A stretch of 64,000 nt of DNA, taken from assembly GCA_046330435.1 (NCBI GenBank), contig JAXLST010000005.1, positions 248,001 to 312,000 on the forward strand, given 5' to 3'. The notes under the pieces are model-generated. The model did not search any database. It had not been told where the DNA came from and saw nothing but the letters and a program-made list of their open reading frames with translations. Source of the stretch: Ga0077560 sp046330435 (lineage in GTDB: Bacteria; Actinomycetota; Thermoleophilia; Miltoncostaeales; Miltoncostaeaceae). Positions 8,245 through 20,123 of this stretch are shown here, one piece after another. A program made the translations under genes and the position numbers. Numbering within the stretch: position 1 is the first letter of the stretch; each line of letters starts with the position of its first letter.

Positions 8245-9435
8245 TCACCCGGCCGTGATCCGGATCTCCGCGGTCAGGGTGCGGTCCACCGGAGATCCGC
8301 TGGACGAGTCGAGGACGCTCCTGCTGATGCGGTAGGTGCCGGGCGGTACGTCGGGCAGCCGCACCGGGCGGGGCCCGCCGCCCGTGAGCCCGATCGCGTT
8401 GACCGCGAAGCCGTCGGGGCCGAGCAGCACGGGCGGCCCCGGCGACCCCTGCTCCGGGGTGCCGACGTACAGCCCGTAGAACGGCCGCCAGCCGGCCGTC
8501 GTGCGCCGCTCCAGGTAGGCGTCCACGCCGTAGATGATGTTCTCGCCCAGCAGGCCGTCGGGGCCGATGACACGCAGGTCGATCACCGAGCCCGCCGGGG
8601 CGGCCGCCGGGACGACCAGGCGCACGGCCCGGATCGGCGTGGGGCGGGCCGAGCGGACGCTCCCCATGCTCACGGGCACCGTCACGGTGGGCACGCCTGC
8701 CGAGGAGCCGCGGGGCCAGTCCGGGCCGGCCTCGGGGCGGATGGCACGGGCGGCCGGACCGACGAGCGTCACGGTCGGGTTGGCCCGCCAGGTCGTGCTC
8801 TGGACCGCGAGGTTGTCGCGTACGCGGATCCTCCTGCCCGCCACGATCACGGTGGTGATGCCGTCGGGGACGAGGAACGCCCGGTCGAGGATCACGCGGC
8901 CGCCGATGGGGGAATTCGCACGCCCGCGCTCGAACGTGAGCACGCCGACGTGCGCGAGCACCGCCGGGTCGTTGCACGTCGCCCCGCGCGGCCGCCCGCC
9001 GGTCCGGGTGGTGGCGAGCACGCACAGGCGGCCGTTCGTGAGCAGGGCGGCGTAGAACCGCAGCCGCTCCCCGGCGCCCGCGAACCGGACCGTCTGCGGG
9101 GCGGGATCGACGCCGTAGCGCGCGGCATCCCCGGGCAGGCGGTCCCGCGGCTGCCCGGGGATGCCGAGCAACGCGACGGCGGGACGGGGCCCTGGAGCCG
9201 GGAGGTCGGCGGATTCCGACCGGTCCCCGCCGCGCGGCATCGCGAACACGAGGAACCCGGCCACGGCGGCGACGCCGGCGGCGCCCGCACCGATGGAGAC
9301 GGCCCGGCGCATCCGGTGGCGGCGCCGCATCCCGGTGAGGGCCGTCATCGCCTCGCGCCGCACGCGCTCCTCGACGGCGGGATCCGACCCGGACCGGGGG
9401 GCGACGGCCTCGCGCAGCAGGTCCTCCACGTTCAC
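8245..9435 (-). CDS. Single-pass membrane protein coupled to ECF sigma factor (putative anti-sigma)
   Basis: The 396-residue product has a short cytoplasmic N-terminal region (about 1-42, with a basic MRRRHRMRR run), one transmembrane helix (about 45-64) and a large extracytoplasmic part of about 330 residues rich in beta-type sequence. Its GTG start overlaps the stop of the sigma gene by 4 nt. That coupling and topology are typical of membrane anti-sigma factors, but the cytoplasmic part is short and shows no zinc-binding HxxxCxxC motif, so the anti-sigma role is inference. The outer part has no family I can name; PVRLPDVPPGTYRIS near the end suggests an Ig-like fold. Confidence 0.7.
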   Translation of the reverse strand: MNVEDLLREAVAPRSGSDPAVEERVRREAMTALTGMRRRHRMRRAVSIGAGAAGVAAVAGFLVFAMPRGGDRSESADLPAPGPRPAVALLGIPGQPRDRLPGDAARYGVDPAPQTVRFAGAGERLRFYAALLTNGRLCVLATTRTGGRPRGATCNDPAVLAHVGVLTFERGRANSPIGGRVILDRAFLVPDGITTVIVAGRRIRVRDNLAVQSTTWRANPTVTLVGPAARAIRPEAGPDWPRGSSAGVPTVTVPVSMGSVRSARPTPIRAVRLVVPAAAPAGSVIDLRVIGPDGLLGENIIYGVDAYLERRTTAGWRPFYGLYVGTPEQGSPGPPVLLGPDGFAVNAIGLTGGGPRPVRLPDVPPGTYRISRSVLDSSSGSPVDRTLTAEIRITAG

Positions 9436-9953
9436 CGCGGCACCCCCTCCAGGGTCTCCCTGAGCTGCTCGAGCACGCGCGACAGCCGGGACTTCACCGT
9501 CCCGACGGGCAGGTCCATCACCTCGGCGATCTCGGTGGGCGTCAGGTCCAGGCCGAACCGCAGGCCCACCAGGACCCGCCGGTCGGCGGGCAGGTCGCGC
9601 ACCGCGGCGGCGAGCGCCCCTCCTCCGGACGGGTCCGGCGCCTCGGGGACCGCCACGGCGTCGGTGAGCGGCACCGCGCGTCCCCGTCCGCGCAGCGCGT
9701 TGAGCGCGGTGTTCACCACGATGCGCCGCACCCAGGCGCCGAACGGCCCCCGCCCGTCGAACCCGTCCAGCCGGCCGAAGGCCTTCACCATGGCCTCCTG
9801 GGCGACGTCCTCGGCGGCCCCGCCGTTCCCGACGATCGCCCGCGCGGTGCGCAGCACGTCGGGCCACAGCTGGTCGAACAGCGTCGCCGCGGCGGCGTCC
9901 GAGCCGGCGCGGGCCTGCCGCACCAGGGCTGCGATGGAATCGCTCATCTGCAT
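9432..9953 (-). CDS. RNA polymerase ECF sigma factor
   Basis: A small group IV sigma-70 factor of about 173 residues. Region 2 is seen as LFDQLWPDVLRTARAIVGN...EDVAQEAMVKAFGRLDGFDGR followed by FGAWVRRIVVNTALNALR. Region 4 is seen as LPADRRVLVGLRFGLDLTPTEIAEVMDLPVGTVKSRLSR, a clear helix-turn-helix for -35 recognition. ATGs at 9953 and 9947 and a GTG at 9962 are all possible starts; an AGAG motif favours the ATG at 9947 or 9953. It is followed by the overlapping membrane-protein gene, its likely regulator. No autoregulatory promoter could be identified by eye. Confidence 0.9.
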   Translation of the reverse strand: MQMSDSIAALVRQARAGSDAAAATLFDQLWPDVLRTARAIVGNGGAAEDVAQEAMVKAFGRLDGFDGRGPFGAWVRRIVVNTALNALRGRGRAVPLTDAVAVPEAPDPSGGGALAAAVRDLPADRRVLVGLRFGLDLTPTEIAEVMDLPVGTVKSRLSRVLEQLRETLEGVPR

Positions 9954-9992
9954 CTCTGACACGGCCGGGCGGCCGCCGGTTCCATGGGCGGC

Positions 9993-10484
9993 TCAGGCGG
10001 CGGCGTACGCCGCGCGGGTCGCCTCGTCCATGAACACGAAGCGCACCTCGTCGACCCGGTCCAGGAAGGGGCGCACCGCGGCCGCGGCGACCGGTGCGGC
10101 GCGATCGACCGGGACGCCGTAGATGCCCGTGGAGATGGCGGGGAACGCGACGGTGCGGCAGCCCAGCCCCACCGCCACCTCCATGGCGCTGCGGTACGCG
10201 GAGGCCAGCAGGTCCTCCTCCCCCTCGCCGCCGCCGTGCCACACCGGGCCCACCGCGTGGATGACGTGCCTCGCGGGGAGGTCCCCGCCGCCGGTGGCCA
10301 CGGCGCCGCCCGTGGGGCAGCCGCCGATGCGGGCGGCCTCGTCGAAGATCCCCCGGCCGCCGGCGCGGAGGATCGCCCCGCACACCCCGCCGCCCGGGGC
10401 CAGGGCCTCGTTGGCGGCGTTCACCACCGCGTCCACGGCCTGGGCCGTGAGGTCGCCCACCACGAAGGTGAGCGCGCCGGGCAT
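9993..10484 (-). CDS. Macro-domain protein (ADP-ribose / O-acetyl-ADP-ribose processing)
   Basis: The 163-residue product is a single macro domain: FVVGDLTAQAVDAVVNAANEALAPGGGVCGAILRAGG, then a GDLPARHVIHAVGPVW segment, CRTVAFPAISTGIYGVP and a C-terminal helix. This matches the YmdB/MacroD type, which binds ADP-ribose and removes it from proteins or deacetylates O-acetyl-ADP-ribose. The NAANE asparagines and the STGIYG phosphate loop are intact. Its ATG overlaps the stop of the small gene downstream of metH (ATGA), so metH, the small gene and this gene form one translationally coupled unit. Confidence 0.9.
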   Translation of the reverse strand: MPGALTFVVGDLTAQAVDAVVNAANEALAPGGGVCGAILRAGGRGIFDEAARIGGCPTGGAVATGGGDLPARHVIHAVGPVWHGGGEGEEDLLASAYRSAMEVAVGLGCRTVAFPAISTGIYGVPVDRAAPVAAAAVRPFLDRVDEVRFVFMDEATRAAYAAA

Positions 10485-10851
10485 CAGCCCAGCTGCTCCG
10501 AGGCCAGCATCCCCCGCAGGTGCCGCAGTCCCAGGTCGGTGCGGGCCAGCGGGTGCACCTCCAGGTGCGCGACGTCCTGCAGCCCGGCGAACAGCTCCAG
10601 CAGCCGCTCCGGCGACTCGACGTCGGCGATCACGAACCCGCCGCGGCAGTCCGCGAACATGCCGTGGCCCATCACCAGGTTCGACCCGGCGCAACGCTCC
10701 ATCACGGCGATGACGGTGCGCTGCATGCGGCTCACGTCGTCGATCTGCTGGATGGAGTCGAACACCCGCCAGGTCACGTGGAACCGCATGGGCCGCACCT
10801 CGTGGTCCCCGCCCAGCCGCGCTGCCTGGGCCTCGGGGAGCGGGTTCGAGC

Positions 10852-10855
<4 letters not shown>
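10484..10855 (-). CDS. Small ferredoxin-fold-like protein of unknown function (DUF3303-like)
   Basis: A 123-residue protein sits between metH and the macro-domain gene and overlaps both by 4 nt. From [22 protein letters not shown] onward it looks like an alpha-beta dimeric barrel-type domain (beta strand, helix, [28 protein letters not shown]), similar to DUF3303 or muconolactone-isomerase-like small proteins. No catalytic residues are evident. The GTG at 10855 overlaps the metH stop; an internal ATG (MRFHVTW) is an alternative start that would drop about 22 unconserved residues. Function unknown; the coupling with metH may be meaningful. Confidence 0.7.
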
Positions 10856-14565
<3,710 letters not shown>

Positions 14566-14573
14566 GACGGACA

Positions 14574-14579
14574 AGGCTA
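14574..14579 (-). promoter_or_regulatory. Candidate -10 element of metH
   Basis: TAGCCT on the minus strand, 8 nt before the ATG at 14565; leaderless-type arrangement. Confidence 0.4.
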
Positions 14580-14588
14580 TCGCCCTGC

Positions 14589-14606
14589 GGTGCGGCCGGC
14601 CGCACC
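14589..14606. repeat. 18-bp perfect palindrome upstream of metH
   Basis: GGTGCGGCCGGCCGCACC is a perfect palindrome between the RTX gene stop and metH. It lies where the metH -35 region would be. It may be an operator for a dimeric regulator or a terminator stem for the upstream gene; I cannot decide. Confidence 0.4.
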
Positions 14607-14614
14607 CCCCCCCG

Positions 14615-15682
14615 TCAGCCCCGGACGGGCACCCCCCCCACCGTGATGCGGAAGTGCCCGCGCCGCCCCTCGAACGCCGTCACCCGTGCGATGCGCACCC
14701 GGTCGCCGCCGCGCCGCAGGGCCCGGGCGTCGGCACGCGACAGGGTGACCCCGCCGGCGAGGGGATAGGACGACTGCATGGTGAAGGTGGAGGCGAGCCG
14801 TCCCGGCAGCGCCGCGAGCGGCCGCCCGGGCGCCGCCAGGTCGGCGCGGACCCGGCCGGTGCAGAACGCCCGGCGGCAGGAGAAGCGCACCGTGATGCGC
14901 CCGCGGCGGTCGATCCGCGTGACGCCGACCGCACGGGGGAGGATCCCGTTGCGCTCGCCCACCCGGGCCGACTCGATGCGCTCGCAGTCGCGGGGGAGCC
15001 CGTCCAGCGGGTCCACGGTCGCACGGTCCGTCCCGCCCAGCGCGAGCGCGGCCCGCACCGTGATCGCGTCAACGCCGTCGGAGCCCGGGTCGGTACCGCA
15101 GGACACGACGTCCCGCTCGCCGTCGCGGGCGAGGATCGCGTCCGCGCCGCGCCCGCCGCGCAGGATGTCCCGGCCCGGCCCCCCGTCGAGGGTGTCGTCG
15201 CCCCCGGCGCCATCGATGATGTCGTTGCCCGGCCCGCCCGCGACGTCGTCGGCGGAGTTGCCCCCGGCGGTGCACCCCCGGAAGCGGTCGTTGCCGGCGC
15301 CCAGGTCGGCGACCACCCGCACCGGCACCGCGCACGCGAGCGTGAGCCGGTCGTCCTCGTCGCCCAGGTCGGCCCGCACGGCCCGGGGGCCGGCGCCGAT
15401 GGCGCAGCGGATCGTCGCGGGCTGCACGGAGGCGAGGGTGCAGCCGGGGCCGGCGGTGGCGACCACCGTGAGCTGCTCGACGACGGTGAAGGCGCAGGCG
15501 CCGTCGCACTCCAGTGCGATGGCGACGTCGTTGGCCTCTCCGGCCGGAGCGGTCACGGCCAGGCCGCCGCCGGGGCCGTCGGCGTAGCTCACGGTGACGG
15601 CGCCGGTCGCGGCGCCCGCCCAGGCGAGCGGGACGAGGGCGGCTGCAAGGGCGGCCGTGGAGATGCGGGGGAGGGCGGGCAC
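14615..15682 (-). CDS. Secreted RTX-type calcium-binding repeat protein
   Basis: A 355-residue exported protein: signal peptide (residues 1-28, with [18 protein letters not shown]), a beta-rich middle, and a short block of RTX nonapeptides at about 128-190 ([43 protein letters not shown]), which bind calcium in a beta-roll outside the cell. Cys pairs (CDGAC, CTLASV...C) suggest disulphides. The C-terminal part has a repeated [17 protein letters not shown] segment of unknown role. There is no type I secretion gene nearby, and the signal peptide points to Sec export. The GTG at 15682 is the start. Confidence 0.8.
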   Translation of the reverse strand: MPALPRISTAALAAALVPLAWAGAATGAVTVSYADGPGGGLAVTAPAGEANDVAIALECDGACAFTVVEQLTVVATAGPGCTLASVQPATIRCAIGAGPRAVRADLGDEDDRLTLACAVPVRVVADLGAGNDRFRGCTAGGNSADDVAGGPGNDIIDGAGGDDTLDGGPGRDILRGGRGADAILARDGERDVVSCGTDPGSDGVDAITVRAALALGGTDRATVDPLDGLPRDCERIESARVGERNGILPRAVGVTRIDRRGRITVRFSCRRAFCTGRVRADLAAPGRPLAALPGRLASTFTMQSSYPLAGGVTLSRADARALRRGGDRVRIARVTAFEGRRGHFRITVGGVPVRG

Positions 15683-15774
15683 GCGGGACTCCGGTGGGAG
15701 GATTCGGCGGTTTCGGCGGTGCAGGAACCTACACGGCGGCGCAGCCGTGGTGGCTTCTGGCAGTTTCCCGCACC

Positions 15775-16320
15775 GTGAGTGCCTATTGCGACACCGCCCC
15801 GGGCCACCCCTTGCACGGCCCGTACCACGACACCGAGTACGGGGTGCCGGCGCGCGACGACGCCGTCCTCATGGAGCGCCTGGCGCTCGAGATCATGCAG
15901 GCGGGCCTCTCGTGGGAGCTGGTGCTGCGCCGCCGCGCGGGCATGCGCGACGCCTTCGAGGGCTTCGTGCCGGAGGTGGTCGCCGCCTACGGCCCGGCCG
16001 ACGTGGAGCGGCTGGTCGCCGACGAGCGCATCATCCGGAACCGCCGCAAGGTGGAGGCGATCATCCACGACGCGGGGGTGGTGGTGGAGCTGTCCGCCGG
16101 GCACGGCGGCCTGGCCGGCTGGCTCGACGCCATGCACCCCCGGGACCACGGCGAGTGGGTGCGGCTGTTCCGCCGCACGTTCCGCTTCACCGGCCCGGAG
16201 GTGACCGGCGAGTTCCTCATGTCCCTGGGCTACCTGCCGGGGGCGCACCGGGAGGACTGCCCCGCGTACGCGCGGATCGCGGCGCTGCGTCCGCCGTGGA
16301 TGGCACCCTCCACGGGGTGA
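15775..16320 (+). CDS. tag: DNA-3-methyladenine glycosylase I
   Basis: Tag removes 3-methyladenine from alkylated DNA. The 181-residue product has the family's zinc snap residues: Cys5, His18 (in YHDTEYGVP), and His158/Cys162 (HREDC). It also has LALEIMQAGLSWELVLRRR and NRRKVEAIIHDA, which belong to the helix-hairpin-type catalytic core. EWG is EYG here. The GTG at 15775 puts the zinc Cys at the usual place near the N terminus. Its stop overlaps the start of the HAD gene (GTGA). Confidence 0.92.
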   Translation: MSAYCDTAPGHPLHGPYHDTEYGVPARDDAVLMERLALEIMQAGLSWELVLRRRAGMRDAFEGFVPEVVAAYGPADVERLVADERIIRNRRKVEAIIHDAGVVVELSAGHGGLAGWLDAMHPRDHGEWVRLFRRTFRFTGPEVTGEFLMSLGYLPGAHREDCPAYARIAALRPPWMAPSTG

Positions 16321-16994
16321 TCGCCCTGGTGGACATCGACGGGACGCTGCTGCACGGGCGGCCGGTGGCCCACGGGCTTGGCCTGCTGCTCGCCCTGCGC
16401 GACGTCTACGGCGTGGACGCCGGGGAGGCCGACCTGATCGCCGTGTCGCCCGGCGGGCGCACCGACCTGGAGATCGGCCTGCGGATGCTCGCAGCCGCGG
16501 GGGTCCCCGAGGCCGACGCCGTGGCCGGGCTCGGGGAGTGGTGCGAGCGCACCGTCGCCCGGTACCTGGAGATCGCCGGCGACCACCCGGCCCCCAGCCC
16601 CGCGCCGGACGCCCGGGACGCCATGGAGGCGCTCGCCGCCGCCGGCGTCGCGACCGCCCTGGTGACCGGAAACCTGCGCGAGATCGCCCACCACAAGCTG
16701 GAGCTCGCCGGCCTGGGCGGCCTCTTCCGGCGCGGTGAGGGCGGCTATGGCGGCGACGCCGTGGAACGCGCCGAGGTGGTGCGCATCGCGCTCGCCCGTG
16801 CGGGTGCCGATCCCGCGGATGGCGTGATCATCGGGGACACGCCCCGGGACATCGCCGCCGCGCGCGGCGCCGGATGCCGGGTGGTGGCCGTCGCCACCGG
16901 CACGTTCGCCGCCGACGACCTGCGAGGGGCGGACGCCGTCGCGGCGAACCTCATCGAGGCCGCCCGACGCGTCATCGACCCGGAGCCAGCATGA
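16317..16994 (+). CDS. HAD-superfamily phosphatase (phosphoglycolate phosphatase-like)
   Basis: The 225-residue product carries HAD motif I (DIDGTLLHG, nucleophile near Asp6), motif II (ALVTGN), a conserved lysine in the NLREIAHHKLELAGL region and motif IV (IIGDTPRDIAAARGAG). A helical cap lies between motifs I and II, as in the Gph group. Substrate is not certain; small phosphorylated metabolites are likely. It overlaps tag upstream (GTGA) and the thioesterase downstream (ATGA), so the three genes are translated as a unit. Confidence 0.85.
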   Translation: MIALVDIDGTLLHGRPVAHGLGLLLALRDVYGVDAGEADLIAVSPGGRTDLEIGLRMLAAAGVPEADAVAGLGEWCERTVARYLEIAGDHPAPSPAPDARDAMEALAAAGVATALVTGNLREIAHHKLELAGLGGLFRRGEGGYGGDAVERAEVVRIALARAGADPADGVIIGDTPRDIAAARGAGCRVVAVATGTFAADDLRGADAVAANLIEAARRVIDPEPA

Positions 16995-17407
16995 GCACCG
17001 ACGACACCGACCTGCACGCCCCCGCCCTCGCCCCGCCGCCGGAGACGCGGATGACCGAGGTGGTCTTCCCCCAGCAGCTCAACCACCACGGCACGCTGTT
17101 CGGCGGGGAGGCCCTGTCGATGATGGACCGGGCCGCGTTCGTCGCCGCCACACGGCACTGCCGCAGCGAGGCCGTGACCATCGCCGTCGACCAGGTCGAC
17201 TACGTCGCGCCGGTCCGCCACGGCGAGATCGTGGAGGTCCTCGCCCGGGTGGTGGGGACCGGACGCACGTCCATGACCGTGCAGGTGAGCATGGTCAGCG
17301 AGGAGCTGCTGTCCGGGGAGCGCCGCCTGTGCGGCAAGGGGCGCTTCGTGTTCGTCGCCCTCGACGACGCCGGGAACCCCATCCCGGTGCCGCCCCTGGA
17401 GGCCTGA
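16991..17407 (+). CDS. Acyl-CoA thioesterase, hotdog fold (YciA/BACH type)
   Basis: The 138-residue product has the family core FPQQLNHHGTLFGGEALSMMDRAAFVAATRH, where the Asn and Asp residues belong to the thioesterase site, followed by VTIAVDQVDYVAPVRHGEIVEV. These proteins hydrolyse acyl-CoA thioesters as hexamers in the cytoplasm. The ATG overlaps the HAD gene stop. It lies back to back with the fatty-acid synthesis operon (3 nt between the two stops), so a lipid role fits, but the operons are separate. Confidence 0.88.
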   Translation: MSTDDTDLHAPALAPPPETRMTEVVFPQQLNHHGTLFGGEALSMMDRAAFVAATRHCRSEAVTIAVDQVDYVAPVRHGEIVEVLARVVGTGRTSMTVQVSMVSEELLSGERRLCGKGRFVFVALDDAGNPIPVPPLEA

Positions 17408-17410
17408 GCC

Positions 17411-17617
17411 TCAGTCCGCCCGGTGGCGGATGCGCTCCACGACGGGTCCCGCCAGGATCGCGGCGAGCACGATGCCGGTGGAGGTGTAGCCCAGCCACGG
17501 GGTGTCGGTGATGATCCCCGCCAGGCCGGGGATCGCGCTGATGAACCCCGCCACCGAGAGGCGCGTGGCCTTCTCGGCGCGGTCGGATCTGCGCTTGCGG
17601 GGGGCGGCGGCCGTCAC
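17411..17617 (-). CDS. Small two-helix membrane protein at the end of the fab operon
   Basis: A 68-residue protein of unknown family. After a basic start (APRKRRSDRAEKATR) it has two hydrophobic segments (about 21-38 and 44-60, separated by ITDTPWLGYTS) and a basic end. The GTG overlaps the FabF stop by 4 nt, so it is co-translated with the fatty-acid synthesis genes. A role in membrane localisation of the synthase or an unrelated membrane function are both open. Confidence 0.65.
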   Translation of the reverse strand: MTAAAPRKRRSDRAEKATRLSVAGFISAIPGLAGIITDTPWLGYTSTGIVLAAILAGPVVERIRHRAD

Positions 17618-18870
17618 CCCTCCTCCCACGCCCGGAACACGACGGCGGCGTTGTGCCCGCCCAGGCCGTTGTTCGTGGACAGCGCGGCGCGCAGGGGCAC
17701 CACCCGGGCGGTGTCGCGGACGTGGTCCACGCCCTCGCACGCCGGGTCGAGCTCCGTGAGGCTGATGGTGGGCGGCACGCGCCCGTCCAGCACCGCGAGC
17801 GCCGTGAGGGCGCCCTCGATGGCGCCGGTCGCGCCCATGCAGTGGCCGTGCATCGACTTGGTGGCCGACACGGCGGTGCGGGCCGCCACGTCGTCGCCCA
17901 GGGCCAGCCGGATCGCGGTGACCTCGCTGGGGTCGCCCGGCTTGCTGGCGCCGCCGTGGGCGTTCACGTAGCCGATCTCCGACGGCTCGATGCCCGCGTC
18001 GCGGATCGCCCAGCGCATCGCACGCGCCTGGGAGCGGCCGGTGGGGTCCGGGTCCGTGATGTGGTGGGCGTCGGCGCTGGCGCCGTACCCCGCCACCTCG
18101 CAGATGATGGTGGCGCCGCGCGCGCGGGCCCGGTCGGCGTCCTCCAGGATGAGGGCTGCGGAGCCCTCGCCGATGAGGAAGCCGTCGCGGTTGGCGTCGA
18201 ACGGCCGGGCCGCGTGGCCCGGGTCGTCGTTGCGGTGCGACAGCACCCGCATGGCATCGAATCCGGCGAGCCAGAACGGGGTGATCATGGCGTCGGTGCC
18301 GCCGGCGATGATCACGTCGGCGTCGCCGCGGCGGATCACGGCGGCCGCCGTGCCGATGGCGTCGGAGCCGGCCGCGCAGGCGGTGACGGTGGCGAACACC
18401 GGGCCGCGGATGCCCATGTCCATGGCGATCTGCGCCGCCGGGACGTTGCCCATGGAGTGCGGGATCGCGAACGGCGAGATGCGGTCGGGAGACCGCTCGA
18501 GCATCGTGCGGTGGTTCTCGTCGCGCACCAGGTTGCCGCCGGTGCCGGTGGCGTACACGCAGCCCACCTCGCGGCCGTCGCCCTCCACCCGGAAGTCCGC
18601 GTCGGCGCAGGCCATCTGGGCGGCGGCGAGCGCGAACAGGGTGGCGCGGTCGGCACGGCGGGCGACGCGGCGGTCGACGAACTGCTCGGGGTCGAACGAC
18701 GACGCCTCGCAGGCGATCTTCACGTCGCTGCCGTCGGTGTCGAAGGCGCCGATGAGGGCCCCGCCGGGCGTCCCGGCCAGGGCGTTCGCCCACACCTCCT
18801 GCCGGCCCACGCCCAGGGCGCACACCACCCCGATGCCGGTCACCACCACCCTGCGGCGGCCGTCGCTCAC
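17614..18870 (-). CDS. fabF: Beta-ketoacyl-ACP synthase II (first of two tandem FabF)
   Basis: A condensing enzyme of 418 residues that elongates acyl chains from malonyl-ACP. The active-site Cys (about 165, in TVTACAAGSDAIG), His305 (NAHGGASKPGD), Lys338 and His343 (SATKSMHGHCMG) are all present, so it is not a Cys-less chain-length factor. The first His motif is NAHGGA rather than NAHGTS/T. It shares most motifs with the gene upstream and arose by duplication, but the two are clearly diverged. It overlaps both neighbours by 4 nt. Confidence 0.92.
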   Translation of the reverse strand: MSDGRRRVVVTGIGVVCALGVGRQEVWANALAGTPGGALIGAFDTDGSDVKIACEASSFDPEQFVDRRVARRADRATLFALAAAQMACADADFRVEGDGREVGCVYATGTGGNLVRDENHRTMLERSPDRISPFAIPHSMGNVPAAQIAMDMGIRGPVFATVTACAAGSDAIGTAAAVIRRGDADVIIAGGTDAMITPFWLAGFDAMRVLSHRNDDPGHAARPFDANRDGFLIGEGSAALILEDADRARARGATIICEVAGYGASADAHHITDPDPTGRSQARAMRWAIRDAGIEPSEIGYVNAHGGASKPGDPSEVTAIRLALGDDVAARTAVSATKSMHGHCMGATGAIEGALTALAVLDGRVPPTISLTELDPACEGVDHVRDTARVVPLRAALSTNNGLGGHNAAVVFRAWEEG

Positions 18871-20123
18871 CCGTTCACCTCGGTCATCGCAAGGACGGCG
18901 TTGTGGCCGCCGAACCCGAACCCGCTGCACAGCGCCGCGCGCACGTGCTGCCCACGCGTGGCGGTCACGTGGTCCACGCCCTCGCAGTCGGGGTCCAGGT
19001 GCTGCAGGTTGATCGTGCCCGGCACCGTGCGGTCCCGGATGGCCAGCGCCGTGAGCGCCGCCTCCAGCGCGCCGGTGCCGCCCACGCAGTGCCCGTGCAT
19101 CGACTTGGTCGCCGACACCGCCACGTGCCGGGCGCGGTCCGCCCCGAGGGCGGCGATGATGCCGCGGACCTCGGCGATGTCACCCACCGACGTGGAGGTC
19201 GCGTGCGCGTTGACGTGGTCGATCTCCTCCGGCGCGATGCCGCCCCGCTCCATCGCGATGCGCATCGCGCGGGCCTGCTCGCGGCCGTTGGGCTCCGGCT
19301 CGGTGATGTGGTGGGCGTCGGAGGTGGCGCCGTACCCGGCGAGCTCGCACAGGATGTCCGCGCCGCGGGCGATCGCCAGGTCCATGCGCTCCAGCACCAG
19401 CACCGCCCCGGCCTCGCCCAGCACGAAGCCGTCCCGGTCGCGGTCGAACGGCCGGCTGGCGCCCTGCGGGTCGTCGTTGCGGTGCGACATCGCGCGGGAG
19501 GCGTCCAGCATGCCGAGGGCGAAGGGGGAGATCGCCGCCTCCGACCCGCCGGCCAGCATCACCTCGGCCGCGCCGCGGCGGATGACGTCGGCGGCCTCGC
19601 CGATCGCGTGCAGGCTGCTGGCGCAGGCGGTGAGCACGCAGGACAGCGGGCCCTGCAGGCCCAGCTGGATGGAGACCTGGCCCGCGGCCATGTTGGCGAT
19701 GATCGTCGGGACGGCGACCGGCGACACGCGGTCCGCGCCGCGCTCCAGGAAGATCCGGTGCTGCTCCTCGTAGGTCTCGTTGCCGCCGTTGCCGGTGGAG
19801 ATGACCGCGCCGATGCGCTCCGGGTCGTCGCCCACCGACAGGCCGGCGTCCTCGAGCGCCATCCGGCCCGCGGCGACCGCGAACTGGCTGCTGCGGTCCA
19901 TGCGCCGCGCCGCGCGCTTGTCGATGAAGTCCAGGGGCTCGAAGCCCTTCACCTCACAGGCGATCTTCGCGCCGTGCTCCGACGCGTCGAACCGGGTGAT
20001 GGGCCCCGCGCCCGACCGGCCCTCGCGGGCCGCCGTCCACACGGTGTCCCGGCCGATGCCCAGCGGGCTCACCAGGCCGATCCCCGTCACCGCGACGCGT
20101 TGCTCCAGCGGTCGTCCGCTCAC
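18867..20123 (-). CDS. fabF: Beta-ketoacyl-ACP synthase II (second of two tandem FabF)
   Basis: The 418-residue paralogue has Cys167 (LTACASSLHAIG), His307 (NAHATSTSVGD), Lys340 and His345 (SATKSMHGHCVGG), a complete KAS II triad plus the conserved lysine. It is closer to canonical FabF around the active site than the downstream copy. It starts at a GTG overlapping the fabG stop and ends on the start of the other fabF. In most bacteria acpP lies between fabG and fabF; it is missing here, so ACP must be encoded elsewhere. Confidence 0.94.
   Translation of the reverse strand: MSGRPLEQRVAVTGIGLVSPLGIGRDTVWTAAREGRSGAGPITRFDASEHGAKIACEVKGFEPLDFIDKRAARRMDRSSQFAVAAGRMALEDAGLSVGDDPERIGAVISTGNGGNETYEEQHRIFLERGADRVSPVAVPTIIANMAAGQVSIQLGLQGPLSCVLTACASSLHAIGEAADVIRRGAAEVMLAGGSEAAISPFALGMLDASRAMSHRNDDPQGASRPFDRDRDGFVLGEAGAVLVLERMDLAIARGADILCELAGYGATSDAHHITEPEPNGREQARAMRIAMERGGIAPEEIDHVNAHATSTSVGDIAEVRGIIAALGADRARHVAVSATKSMHGHCVGGTGALEAALTALAIRDRTVPGTINLQHLDPDCEGVDHVTATRGQHVRAALCSGFGFGGHNAVLAMTEVNG

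Noticed and set aside
8245..10383. One continuous minus-strand frame of over 700 codons covering the membrane protein and much of the sigma gene
   Set aside because: The sigma factor is clearly coded in another frame, with a GTGA junction to the membrane protein; the upstream part of the long frame is a shadow.
17614..18870. Considered whether this FabF copy is a chain-length factor (KS-beta) of a type II polyketide system
   Set aside because: The active-site Cys and both His residues are present, and there are no cyclases, aromatases or ACP nearby.
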